In this document: positions 32,740 to 42,663 of the stretch, piece after piece
Layout: each line of letters opens with the position of its first letter
How positions within the stretch are numbered: position 1 is the first letter of the stretch
Origin: Blepharisma stoltei
Taxonomy: Eukaryota; Ciliophora; Heterotrichea; Heterotrichida; Blepharismidae
Length of the DNA: 64,000 nucleotides
Assembly: GCA_914767885.1 (NCBI GenBank)
Contig: CAJZBQ010000012.1
Coordinates: 1-64,000, forward strand
Direction of reading: 5' to 3'
Program-made: the position numbers and the translations under genes
Notes under the pieces: model-generated
The model's input: the letters and a program-made list of their open reading frames with translations, nothing else
Told to the model about the DNA's origin: nothing
Databases searched by the model: none

Positions 32740-33421
32740 TTATAAATCTTCTTGTATTTTTCTCAGTTTTCGAGCTTCAGACTCCACATACCCTGGATGG
32801 CTTCTAGACATATGCCCTCCAAGTGCTTGCCCTGACTTAAACTCTTTGCTACAGGCTTTACATACAAACTTGTATTTGATTCCGCATTCATCGAATTCTT
32901 CATACTCATCTCTTGATACATAAATCACTGGGGTGTGATTTATTACATTTGGTCTGTATCTCGCACATAAGATTTTATCTTCTTTTTGCCCTAGACAAGG
33001 CAGCATACTTAATTGGCTTAATGAAACAGGTGGCCCTGCATTGCATTGAGATGAGATGTCTTGCTTATTTTTCATTGCAGAAATTTCAAGCTGCATCTCA
33101 TCAGGAATTTTGTCAAGGAAATAAATTGGGCTAAAAATTAAATTTAAAATAAATTTTTAGTACAAAAAAAAGTAATTTTATTGAAGCCAAATAAATTTCT
33201 TTGACAGTATTATGGCTTAATGGGATTGAGATGTCTTCTTCTTCGCTTTCAAAGTCTTCCGCAAATAGGGATTCATGAGCCATGCAGCAGAAGTGAGGAA
33301 ATGAGTAAGAATGATAGTCCTTAAGGATGCAGTAATTCCCTTTGCATTGGAGATCAGCTATAGGTGAGGAATATTGCTCGTGACAGTGAAGATCGGACCG
33401 ATCCTGAGAAGCTTGGAGCAT
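32740..33421 (-). CDS. Single C2H2 zinc finger protein with QALGGH motif
   Basis: Removing a 70-bp IES at 33122-33191 joins V-K-E-I-Y to F-L-D-K-I-P-D-E-M and gives 203 aa, TAA at 32740-32742. The C-terminal part has one C2H2 finger, C-K-A-C...F-K-S-G-Q-A-L-G-G-H-M-S-R-S-H. The Q-A-L-G-G-H signature is best known from plant Q-type zinc fingers, where it contacts DNA. The N-terminal half is Cys/His- and acid-rich without a recognised domain. Probably a nucleic-acid-binding or transcription protein. Confidence 0.72.
33122..33191. mobile_element. Short IES in the zinc finger gene
   Basis: 70 bp bounded by TA 33122-33123 and 33192-33193. The flanks share AAATAAATT. Excision restores the frame between two otherwise separated halves. 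Confidence 0.7.
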
Positions 33422-34418
33422 TGTATCTATTATAGGATACGAAAGATCGGGAATATTTTTGGATACTCTATAAGTTAGTGAAGAAAAAGATATGGAATAA
33501 AATAAATAGATGAAATTTAGTTTGAATTATAAGGAAAAATTGATAATTTAAGCAACAAGCTTTGATTATTTCATGGCTAACCAGCCATCAAAAGTTAATT
33601 TTTAAATTTGTATTTTTTGAAATTTCGCATTAAGTAAAAAAACCCTTCGATTTATTATTTAAGCAAAATATTAGCAGAAATAAAGTGCATTCTAAGCTCT
33701 AAAATTAATTTTTTAGCTTCAATATAATAATAAATATAATTAAAATTTATAGAGGATTTTTAATTTTGACAACAAAATAAAAAATCAATTAAAAGCCAAA
33801 AGATTTGCCCCAGAGATTATAAGAGCACTATTATATTTTTATCTGACCTCAGGCAATAATTAAATTCTATAATCCTCTTATGAATTGATTTATAATTCCA
33901 GCCACAGCCTGAAGTAATCTGACATTCTAGATAAAAATCGCTTCCAACCGCCAAAGCAATATAAGCAGCTAACCGCCACATAAATTCAAAAATTTTCTCA
34001 TTAAATCCCTAATTTTAAATCCCCAGCCTAATTTCTCTGCTTCTTACTCCCCCTTCCTGAGCGAACAAAAAATTATGTTCACTCACGGAGGGTTAATATT
34101 TTTTTTAAAAAAATTTAAAAAAATCACAATTGGAAAGCAAATATCAATTTAATTTGTAAATTTTATGTTTCAAAATGCAATTTGCTTGAAATTGATAGAA
34201 TTTTATTATACTAATAATCACTTAATATATCAAAACTTTTTTTCATAAAAGATATTTTGTCAAGTCACGGAGGATGGTTTTTGGGCAAAAAATATAGGGA
34301 TTTTTCTAATGGTTTTGCTTGCTCAAGGAGGGGGAGCTAGAACTTTCCATCATTTCTTCCTTAATCAAAATTGCCAGTTTTTAAAGCCAGTGCAGTGTTG
34401 ACTAATATATATGGGATA
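33422..34418. other. Intergenic region upstream of the Ca-ATPase
   Basis: AT-rich. The only element recognised is the MITE at 34045-34337. Confidence 0.6.
34045..34337. mobile_element. MITE, CTCCGTGAGCGAAC family, intergenic
   Basis: Ends TACTCCCCCTTCCTGAGCGAAC and TTTTGCTTGCTCAAGGAGGGGGAG, with the inner GTTCACTCACGGAGGG terminus copy next to the left end. TA at both flanks. Confidence 0.85.
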
Positions 34419-37400
34419 ATGTCAGACTCTCTCCACGAGTATTATTCGATCTCTCCTGAGGCACTATCGAAACTGTTTGAATCAGATGGAATCCGCAATG
34501 GAAAAAGTCTCGCAATGTTGCAAGAATGAGACGGAATCACTGGTCTTTGTAAGCTTATAGAATCAGATGTCAATCATGGGATCTGTGAGGACGCAAAAGA
34601 GCTTTCTAACACTCCCACCTTTTAAATAAAACTAAAATATATTAATAAGTCATGATATTTTTGATTTGAAATATTTCATTTATAAGGAAAAACTCCAATT
34701 AATTATACATTTTAGACTTAAATTGTAGTTATTTTGATATAGTTGAGTAAGCGCGCGCATCATTTTGGGGATAACCGTCCTCACATCTATCATTCTCAGT
34801 CCTTTTTCCACTTCTTAATTGAGCCACTCCAAGACACGGTTCTCAGGATCCTCATTGGCGCCGCCTTCATTTCGTTAATTGTAGGCGCCATTGAGGAGCC
34901 AGACCAAGGCTGGATCGAAGGGATCGCAATTCTCGTCACTGTATGCATCGTCTGTTTCGTCACTGCTATAAACGACTATAAAAAAGAAGCTCAATTCATC
35001 AAGCTAAACCTCCAAACCGACATCTGTAACTTAATCGTCATTAGGGACGGTATTGAAAAAGAAATCCACCAAAAAGACCTAATGACTGGAGACCTGCTAT
35101 GCGTGGCAACTGGGGATATTTTAGCTGGCGACGGAATTTACCTTACTCCACTGAAATAAAGCATTATCTGAGGTTTTATCACAAAAGTTTCAAACAGGAA
35201 ATTTTATATGAGTAGATCGGATAGCTCATAATTGGGGAAAATGCCTAAAATTTTAATTTTTTACCGTTTTTCACATTTATCTCTCAATAATAACAAATTC
35301 CGACTACTAATTTGTAATATTTAACTAAAGCCCAATATAATAAAATCAAAAAAGTATAATAAAACTTTTACTATAATTCAAGGAGTTAGAGGAAGTGGGC
35401 TGAGCATTGACGAAAGCTCTATAACAGGAGAAAGCAAACTCGTTAAAAAATTAGCACTTATTCATGGGCATGAAAAATCAAATGACCCTTTTCTCGTTTC
35501 TGGGTCAAAAATCATTGAAGGAAGCGGAGTTGTCTTAATTTTGGCTATCGGGCCACATTCAGTTACAGGGAAAAACAGAAGGATGATGAGCACCCTTGTA
35601 GACGAGCCAGACACCCCTTTACAAGAAAGACTAACTTTACTAGCAGAATTTTTGGGGAAAATCGGGCTATATGGTGCTTTATTGCTAACAGTAGCTTTAC
35701 TTCTACACTTATTCATAGCCGCAGGAATTGATAAAGAATGGGGATCTGACCAATGGAAACTGCTTATTGACGCATTTATTTTAGGAATCACCATTCTCGT
35801 TGTCGCAATCCCAGAAGGTCTCCCACTTGCTTTGACTTTGTCTATGGCTTACTCAATCCTGAGGATGAAAAAAGAACAAATCTTCGTCAGACACCTCAAA
35901 GGCTGCGAAGTCATGGGAGCTGCCACCAACATCCTCTCAGACAAAACAGGGACTTTAACCCAAAACAAGATGACTGTAACCAAAGCCTTTTTACTTGGAG
36001 AGTCCTATGATAACTCAGAATGCTCCACATTATCTCTTGAAGAAAAGAAAATCATTGCAGAAGCCATCGCAAGAAACACTACTGCATTTATCAATGTAAA
36101 AGACGGCAAAAAAGAAATGGTCGGAAACAGAACAGAAGGTGCATTACTTATGATGTGCCAGGACTGGAAACAAGATTATCATTTCTATAGGAATACAGAG
36201 CTGTCTAAAGCACAGTTTGCCTTTAACCCAAGGACTAAAAGAATGACCACTGTATATGAACCAACTGATGGAGAAGTTTTGGTATATACAAAAGGGGCAG
36301 GAGAGGTCATTCTTGATATATGTGAAGATGAACTATTAAATGGAGGAGAAAGACGAAAATTGACTGATGAGAGGAAATGGCAAATAATTGATGTGATAAA
36401 TGAATATGCAGGGCAAAGCTTGAGAGTTATAAGTTTAGCTTATAGAAAAACAACGTGGAAAGGACTGGAAATTGATGATAAAGATGCAGGAATTAATCAA
36501 GCCCAAGCTGAAAAAGGGCTAACTTTTCTAGGACTTGTAGGCATTGAAGACCCGCTAAGGCCAGAATCCAGGAACTCAGTGAAAAAATGCTTAGTGGCCG
36601 GAGTCACTGTTAGGATGGTTACTGGAGATTCTGCAGAAACAGCTAAACGTATCGCTAAAAGCTGTGCAATCCTACCGCATGGAGTCCTAGACGACGAGCT
36701 CGACAATTACGTTATGGAAGGCTCAAAATTCAGAGAAAAAGTAGGCGGACTAGTCACTGTGACCAACACCGAAGGCAAAGTTGAGTCTTTCAAAGTCGGA
36801 AACATGGAAGCCTTTAAAGAAGTTGCTCCACGGCTTAGAGTTATAGCAAGATGCTCTCCTGAGGACAAACTTCTCTTTGTGATTGGGCTCAAAGAAATGG
36901 GAGAAGTCGTCGGTGTCACTGGAGATGGCTCAAATGACGCCCCTGCCCTAAAACAGTCTGATATTGGCTTAGCCATGATGTCAGGGACCCCGCTTGCAAA
37001 AGAAAGCTCTGATATCATTTTACTTGACGATAATTTCGAAAGCGTCGTAAACTCAGTCAAATGGGGAAGAAATGTATACGCCTCTATAAGAAAATTCTTG
37101 ACTTTCCAAATGACCTGCAATGCTGTAGCTTTAGCTATCAGCATTATTGGAGCAATTACAGTATCTGACTCTCCATTAAGCGCAGTACAAATGCTCTGGG
37201 TCAATCTAATTATGGACGCTTTGGCTGCTTTAGCCTTAGCCACAGAACCCCCAACTGACGAACTTTTCTATACAAAACCCTTTGGACGGACTGAAAAAAT
37301 GATCACTAAGGACATGTGGATTTCAATGGCGACCCAAATGGTCTACCAATGCACTATTTTGTTTATATTTTTATATGATGGGCCGAATATGCTTGACATT

Positions 37401-38135
37401 GAAGAAGGATATGGCCATGAAGAGTGGAGCCAAGAAAACGGGACCCATTTTACCTTGATTTTCCATACCTTTGTTATGTGCCAGGTTTTCAATGAAATTA
37501 ACTGCAGAAAGCTCTCACTGACTGAAATTAATGTATTTACTCCCCTCTTTGTGAGCGAACAAAACCATTAGAAAAATCCCTATTTTTGTCCCAAAAAACC
37601 CAAAATTTTTTAATATAAAAATTGTTTATGAAAAAAAATTTGATATATAAATGATAATTATTATACCGAAATCTCTAGCTAATTCTGATTAATTTTTAAC
37701 ACCTTGCGTTTTTAAAATATAAATTTCGCAAATTAAATTAATTTTTGCTTCTCAATTTTTACAAATGGGAATTTTATAAATTTTGAAAAAAAAAAAATCT
37801 ATAAAATTTATATAAAAATTTTTAAAAAAAAAAAAATATCCCCTCCTCTGTAAGCTAGCAAAAATTTTTTGTTCGCTCACGGAGGGTTTTTTAATAACCC
37901 ACTGTTCCTTGGAATCATGGCGGTAACTACTATTGTCCAATTACTACTTGTGCAGTATGGAGGAAACCCAGTCAAAGTGTCTGGGCTTAGCTTTGAACAT
38001 CATCTGATTTGTACAGCTTTTGCATCAGGCTGCTTAGTTGTGTCTCTGATTACGAGATTGACTTATAAAGCCATGCAGAAAAAGGAGCGAGTTCTTGACG
38101 AAGGAATGTCGCCTTTGATCTTGAATCCTTATTAA
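34419..38135 (+). CDS. Plasma-membrane-type Ca2+-transporting ATPase (P2B)
   Basis: Exports Ca2+ at the cost of ATP. With IESs at 34607-34747, 35144-35386 and 37538-37891 removed, the frame is 2979 nt, 992 aa. Landmarks: N-terminal G-I-T-G-L-C-K-L-I region with UGA-encoded Trp just before; TM pair at L-R-I-L-I-G-A-A; actuator domain with I-D-E-S-S-I-T-G-E-S; the P-E-G-L-P-L-A membrane motif; S-D-K-T-G-T-L-T with phosphorylated Asp380; K-G-A-G-E in the N domain; T-G-D-G-S-N-D-A-P-A-L hinge; N-L-I-M-D and V-Q-Y-G-G in the C-terminal TM part. It lacks a long C-terminal autoinhibitory calmodulin tail, ending ~30 residues after the last TM. Start chosen at the first ATG giving the conserved N-terminal region. 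Confidence 0.95.
34607..34747. mobile_element. IES 1 of the Ca-ATPase gene
   Basis: 141 bp between TA 34607-34608 and TA 34748-34749. Ends ACACTCCC and GTTGAG. Removes a UAA and joins E-L-S to K-R-A-H-H-F-G. Confidence 0.9.
35144..35386. mobile_element. IES 2 of the Ca-ATPase gene
   Basis: 243 bp between TA 35144-35145 and TA 35387-35388, ends CTCCACTG and CAAGGAGT. Excision gives G-D-G-I-Y-L-R-G-S-G-L-S-I-D-E-S, the expected actuator-domain sequence. Confidence 0.93.
37538..37891. mobile_element. IES 3 of the Ca-ATPase gene, MITE type
   Basis: 354 bp between TA 37538-37539 and TA 37892-37893. Left end CTCCCCTCTTTGTGAGCGAAC, right end TTGTTCGCTCACGGAGGG. It interrupts the TM8-TM9 region; excision gives E-I-N-V-F-N-N-P-L-F, matching the family. 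Confidence 0.95.
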
Positions 38136-38574
38136 TCTATTAATAGCCTTAGATTAATGGGCATGGATTTATTCCAATAATACGGCTTTATTCTTTTAAA
38201 TTCAGGGTGACTCTTGGGAGTTTAGCTTAGGTGAACTTCATAGTAGAGAATTTATCTGATAATATGGCTAGGATAGATCTAGTGGAGAGATAAAGAGATT
38301 GGGAGTCTTTCGATGGATCTTATGGGAGAATGGCCAAATCGTAAAGGAGAAAATCCATTTTTGGATTTTTATCCAAAAACAAGATATATTGGATATCTTG
38401 ATTATTTTTATTACTACACAAAAGTACATTAGAGAATAATATTTCAAATAATTTATTTGAATTTTATTGATGTAGATACTTATAAAACATTAAGTTTTTA
38501 ATAAATTTTCTAAACAAAATAGCATTTCTTAATGTAAAGCTGGTAATCTCTAAACTGACTAATTTAAAGTTAAT
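38136..38574. other. Convergent intergenic region
   Basis: Lies between the 3' ends of the Ca-ATPase and DHHC genes. Nothing recognised. Confidence 0.6.
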
Positions 38575-39453
38575 TTAATCTTCAAATAAAAACTCCCCAT
38601 GTGCTAAAATATCTTCACTTGAAACATCTGGAGGTTTCGGATACCCCGTTTCAAATTTATAATTTCTTGCCTCAGTCGGAAATAGCCAAAACAGTACATC
38701 ATCTCCTATAACTTGTAAAAAATTCGGTATAATCCCTTGATCATATCTTGATTCCTACATTTATTTTACCATAGGGTATACTTTGCATAAAATAAACCCA
38801 AAATTAACTCCCATTTCTTTAAAATATTCAAGACTTGAAATATTGCTAGAAATAAGTTTAACTTGAAACACCAGCAAAGTCAGACAAAAATAGCTAAAAA
38901 ATCCCACAATAGCAGCATGCATATAAAACAAGCCCTTTACAAGTATATTCGAAAGTGTGCTAGGACCTGGGCCTAATAAGTAAGTAATGCACAAAAATAC
39001 ATGTGTGGATCCTCCAAAACCTGTATAAAATATATACCACAAGAAATTCTTGTGTGTCCTTAGTCCTACACATGTATTTGTCCATCTACAGTGATGGTCC
39101 ATTCTTAAAGTGCATTGTTTACAAGCTGTGCAATGATGGCTCCTTTCAATTCTATCAATATTGCATCTCTTGCAAAATTCGTTAGGATTTATTTGGTTTT
39201 TTGTAGTTTTTCCTGGGGATTTAAATGCAGTTAGGAGTAAATTGTACATGGTAAAGGACCATACGTGAAAATAAACTGCAAGCCAAAACTCATAGTAATA
39301 TTCCGGGTAGTGATCTGGATGGGATCTTGGGTCTTCAAGGACTACGAAATAGATTGAAATAAAGCAGAAAATAGTCATGAGTAGGGTAAACATAAAAACC
39401 TTTTGGCTAGGCTTGTCTTCAAACATATGGGAGTCGTGATCGTGCTTTGCCAT
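38575..39453 (-). CDS. DHHC-type protein S-acyltransferase (palmitoyltransferase)
   Basis: Transfers palmitate to Cys residues of membrane-associated proteins. With the 15-nt intron at 38755-38769 removed it is 287 aa, TAA at 38575-38577. Two TM segments precede the Cys-rich domain C-K-R-C-N...C-T-A-C-K-Q-C...M-D-H-H-C-R-W-T-N-T-C-V-G, with the catalytic DHHC intact, and two TM segments follow. After the intron the sequence Y-D-Q-G-I-I-P-N-F and F-W-L-F-P-T matches the usual C-terminal region of the family. Without splicing the protein would stop right after M-V-K. Confidence 0.93.
38755..38769 (-). other. 15-nt intron of the DHHC gene
   Basis: Minus strand GTAAAATAAATGTAG; contains an in-frame UAA and UAG, and its removal extends the protein by the conserved C-terminal region. 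Confidence 0.9.
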
Positions 39454-39615
39454 TTTATAGTCTGAGAGGGTAATTTATTTAATCTTGCATATTAAATTAA
39501 TTTAAGAAAGATTTTATAATAGAATTATTGCTATTATTTTCGTTTTTTGTGTATAAATTATTTATTTTTGTTATGCATTATAATAATATTTTTATTAGTT
39601 TAAATCTTTTATTAA

Positions 39616-40467
39616 TTATCTTTCATAGAGTTCAAATCTTTTATGTCTTCTTGTCCAGATGCTGCCTCTATTTTCATTTAACACCCCAAAGTCAATATCT
39701 TGGACTACCAAGCCTTCATCAAACTCTGTAGAGCTTAGAATTTCTCCCCAAGGATTAACTACCATAGAATGGCCATAAGACACATATTCACTGCTCGTAT
39801 TTCTGGCTTGAGAGCATGCAGCTACAAAAATCTGATTATCAACAGCTCTTGATCTGAGCAAAAGTTCCCAGTGCTTAGGGCCTGTTGTCATGTTAAAATT
39901 CCCTGGGTATACTAATAATCCTACATCTTCTGACTTAGAAAGAGTCCATGCATATTCTCCGAATCTCAAGTCATAGCAGATCCCGACCCCAATTTTACAA
40001 TAAGGAGTCTCAATGATAGTTGGCTCATTTCCTGCAGTCAAAACGTCACTTTCGAAAAAGACGATTTTTCCAGGGACGTTTATATCGAAGAGATGAACTT
40101 TTCTGTGCTTCTTGAGGATCTGGCCATCTGGGGAGACACATATCGAAGTGTTATAGAGCTTATTTCCTTCACGCTCAGGAATTGAACCACCTATAATATG
40201 AACTTGATGGTTTCTTGCAGCTTCAAGTAGAAAATGGACTGATGGGGATGTTTCTGGAGTTCCTGGGATTTCTTCTGCATAATCTGCGAAATATTTGGTA
40301 GAATAAGGAGAATTAAAGCACTCAGGAAGAACTATAACTTGTCCGCCGGCTGCTGTAGCTTGTTGGATCAGATCTCGAGCTTTGGACAGGTTAGCAACTT
40401 TATCATGACCTGCTGAGAATTGACATAAAACTAATCTGAAATTTCTTAACATTATAAAAATATACAA
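39616..40467 (-). CDS. Omega-amidase / Nit2-like nitrilase-family hydrolase
   Basis: Expected to hydrolyse alpha-ketoglutaramate and alpha-ketosuccinamate, closing the glutamine/asparagine transaminase pathway. 283 aa, or 278 if translation starts at the second Met (40452), which matches family length better. Catalytic triad visible: Glu in V-I-V-L-P-E-C-F-N, Lys in K-K-H-R-K-V-H-L-F-D-I, and Cys in G-I-C-Y-D-L-R-F. Additional Nit2 signatures are P-Y-S-T-K-Y-F, G-G-S-I-P-E-R and G-N-F-N-M-T-T-G-P-K-H-W-E-L-L. No IES and no intron. Confidence 0.95.
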   Translation of the reverse strand: MYIFIMLRNFRLVLCQFSAGHDKVANLSKARDLIQQATAAGGQVIVLPECFNSPYSTKYFADYAEEIPGTPETSPSVHFLLEAARNHQVHIIGGSIPEREGNKLYNTSICVSPDGQILKKHRKVHLFDINVPGKIVFFESDVLTAGNEPTIIETPYCKIGVGICYDLRFGEYAWTLSKSEDVGLLVYPGNFNMTTGPKHWELLLRSRAVDNQIFVAACSQARNTSSEYVSYGHSMVVNPWGEILSSTEFDEGLVVQDIDFGVLNENRGSIWTRRHKRFELYER

Positions 40468-40524
40468 ATTTTATTGCACCATATAATTCTAAATGTTAAA
40501 TTAATTCACCTCAGAATGCAATAA

Positions 40525-41560
40525 AATATTGGGAAGAGTCTATAACATTTTTTGAGTACTTGCGTGGAAAGTGATGATATTTAAAATAGACAGTGAGCAT
40601 ATTACCTATAGAGAAGAATTTGGTAGACGCAAGGAGAAAAACACTACTGGGCGTAAAAGTTATTAAATTGGTTCTTTTAAGACCGCTAAAGTGCTAATTT
40701 GTTATGAACCGGTTAATTTTCTATTTTCATGTTCAGTGCTCTTTCTTCATGAAGCGTAAATTAGGGAGATCTGAGTTAGCATGTTCTGGCAACTCATGGC
40801 AGCAGAATTGATGCATGGGCTGTGAGCGGCCTACTAGTGAACCATATAATCTTTTCCTAGCCAAGGTATAAAAGTATTGGAGGTTTTGCTTTCTCAAGCA
40901 GAAGGAACTACGTAAAAGAAAGCTTGCATGCCCTTTTAGCTCATATCAGATGCTCCCTTCCCGACATCTCTAAGTTTTCTATTCCCTTTTAGAATCTTCT
41001 CACATCTACCCCCAACTCTTCAGATGAGATCACAAATCCAGTCCAGCTAAGATGCTAACTCCCTCCCCTCCGTGAGTGAACAAAACCATTAGAAAAATCC
41101 CTATTCCTTGCCCAAATGCCCACCCTCCATGAGCGAACAAAAATTTTTTAATAGAAAAATTTTTTATGGAACAAAATTTTGATATATAAGTGATAATTAT
41201 TATAACGAAATCTGTTTAATTTTAAACAAATTGCATTTTAAAATATAAATTTACAAATTAAATAAATATTTGTTTTTAAATTGTTGCGAAATTGGGGATT
41301 TTTTTTTAATTTCGAAAAAAAAATTATTTTATAAAATTTATATATAAATTTTTTTAAAAAAAATAAATTAACCCCCCTCCGTTGAGCGAACAAAATTTTT
41401 TTGTTCGCTCACGAAGGGGGGAGTGAGTGTTTTTACTCTTTACGTTTATCAAATTCTTCCCTAAAGGCAATAACCCTCACCGTCTATTTCAAATATCATA
41501 GCTTTCCACACAACTACTAAAGAATGCTATACTTGTCTGATATATGATCTTATAATGAGT
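40525..41560. mobile_element. Long terminal-inverted-repeat element with a MITE inside
   Basis: Left arm about 40525-40650 and right arm about 41425-41560 are inverted copies of each other over ~120 bp with perhaps 80% identity; shared core GTGGAAAG, GATATTT(A/G)AAATAGAC, AGAAGAATTTG and AAAAACACT. The interior before the MITE (40660-41055) is non-coding. It looks like a non-autonomous DNA element, with the MITE later inserted beside its right arm. Confidence 0.6.
41056..41423. mobile_element. MITE, CTCCGTGAGCGAAC family
   Basis: Ends ACTCCCTCCCCTCCGTGAGTG and TTGTTCGCTCACGAAGGGGGG, with the family's AACAAAACCATTAGAAAAA subterminal block and an inverted terminus copy at about 41375. Inserted next to the right arm of the 1-kb inverted repeat. 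Confidence 0.88.
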
Positions 41561-42207
41561 TGTCTTATAACATCTTTTCCATATAAAGAAGGCCTTAATA
41601 AAATTCACATTAACACCACAAATCTAAATTTCAAACTTTTTATGCCCACTGTTAAGTATTTTCTGTTAAGTTTATACAAATTTAGAAATAATTTATTATT
41701 GAATAATTTTTCTTGATGATCATAAATTTTATTCTTCCTTTTGTAAAAATTTCGATCGTTAAAAATTCGGCTAAATTATCCTGGAATGAAAAGTCAGTGA
41801 ATAAAAGGTTAATTAGAAATGGCCAAAACAATTATTATATAAATCGATGAGTATTATAGATTAAATCATAAAACCGATAATTAAAATATCAGTTAAGGGT
41901 AGGACTCAGATCTTATACAGGCTCAGTGAGAGAAGTCTACGTTTCTTGAGAGTTTTGGCTTAGAGAATAGGTCTAAATTGTGTTTGGTGTGGATCAGAAA
42001 GGTCTAAGGGGTTTATGGACAGAAATAGTCGACGGTTAGGCCGACCCACCTGTCGTTATTCTGAGTTGTGGCCAAAGCTGAAGTCAAGAAGTACAGGATT
42101 TGAAGATTATTGTTTCTAAAGTTTAAAAACTTAAATCATAAAATCTTCTTCGGCTCTTGTTCAAATAAAAAATAGTAGAGAAATAAGCCATATTAACTAT
42201 ATGATTT

Positions 42208-42646
42208 CAAGCGATAACAATCGTTATCTATATATTATCTATTACGTTTAGCGTCAGGGTCGCCATTTCCAGAGCTGCCATCATATTTGTCCACGTGCCG
42301 GGCCCATAGATCTTTGGATCGATCCATTTTGTTGCACCATGGCACGGGCAAATACAGCGTTCCGGCTTCGACAGGCTGCGTTGTCTTGCCTTCCCTTAAC
42401 TATCTCCTGCACGTGTTCCGCCTAAGGGTCACTTTCCTCGAGTTTGCTGAGAGGTAACGCTTCGAGCCTCTTAATGCACTTGGAGCAGTGCCTCGGCTTA
42501 TCTGCCAGAATTAAACTGCTGTTGCTATACAGAAGTTCTCATAAGAAAAACTAACCCCATAAATAAAATGGCATTCGGTTCGAGTGAAATTAGCTTCGCT
42601 AATTTTCTCTCCCTCAAGCAATTTTATTTATCAAGCGATAGCAATC
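42208..42646. other. GC-rich non-coding island between 16-bp direct repeats
   Basis: TCAAGCGATAACAATC at about 42208 and TCAAGCGATAGCAATC at about 42631 flank ~400 bp that is clearly GC-richer than its surroundings, mainly 42245-42540. No open frame of note. It contains GGATCGATCC, which resembles a Pol III B-box (weak evidence). The direct repeats look like a target-site duplication of a retroposon; a structured RNA gene is the alternative. Confidence 0.4.
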
Positions 42647-42663
42647 ACTAAATTATAATAATA

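Larger units (their letters stand above)
40468..42663. other. Long intergenic region with inverted repeats and a GC-rich island
   Basis: Holds a ~1-kb inverted-repeat element (40525-41560) containing a MITE, AT-rich sequence to ~42200, and a GC-rich island (42208-42646). No protein gene recognised. Confidence 0.55.

Noticed and set aside
36497..37243. Minus-strand frames opposite the Ca-ATPase
   Set aside because: Antisense shadows of a strongly conserved coding region.
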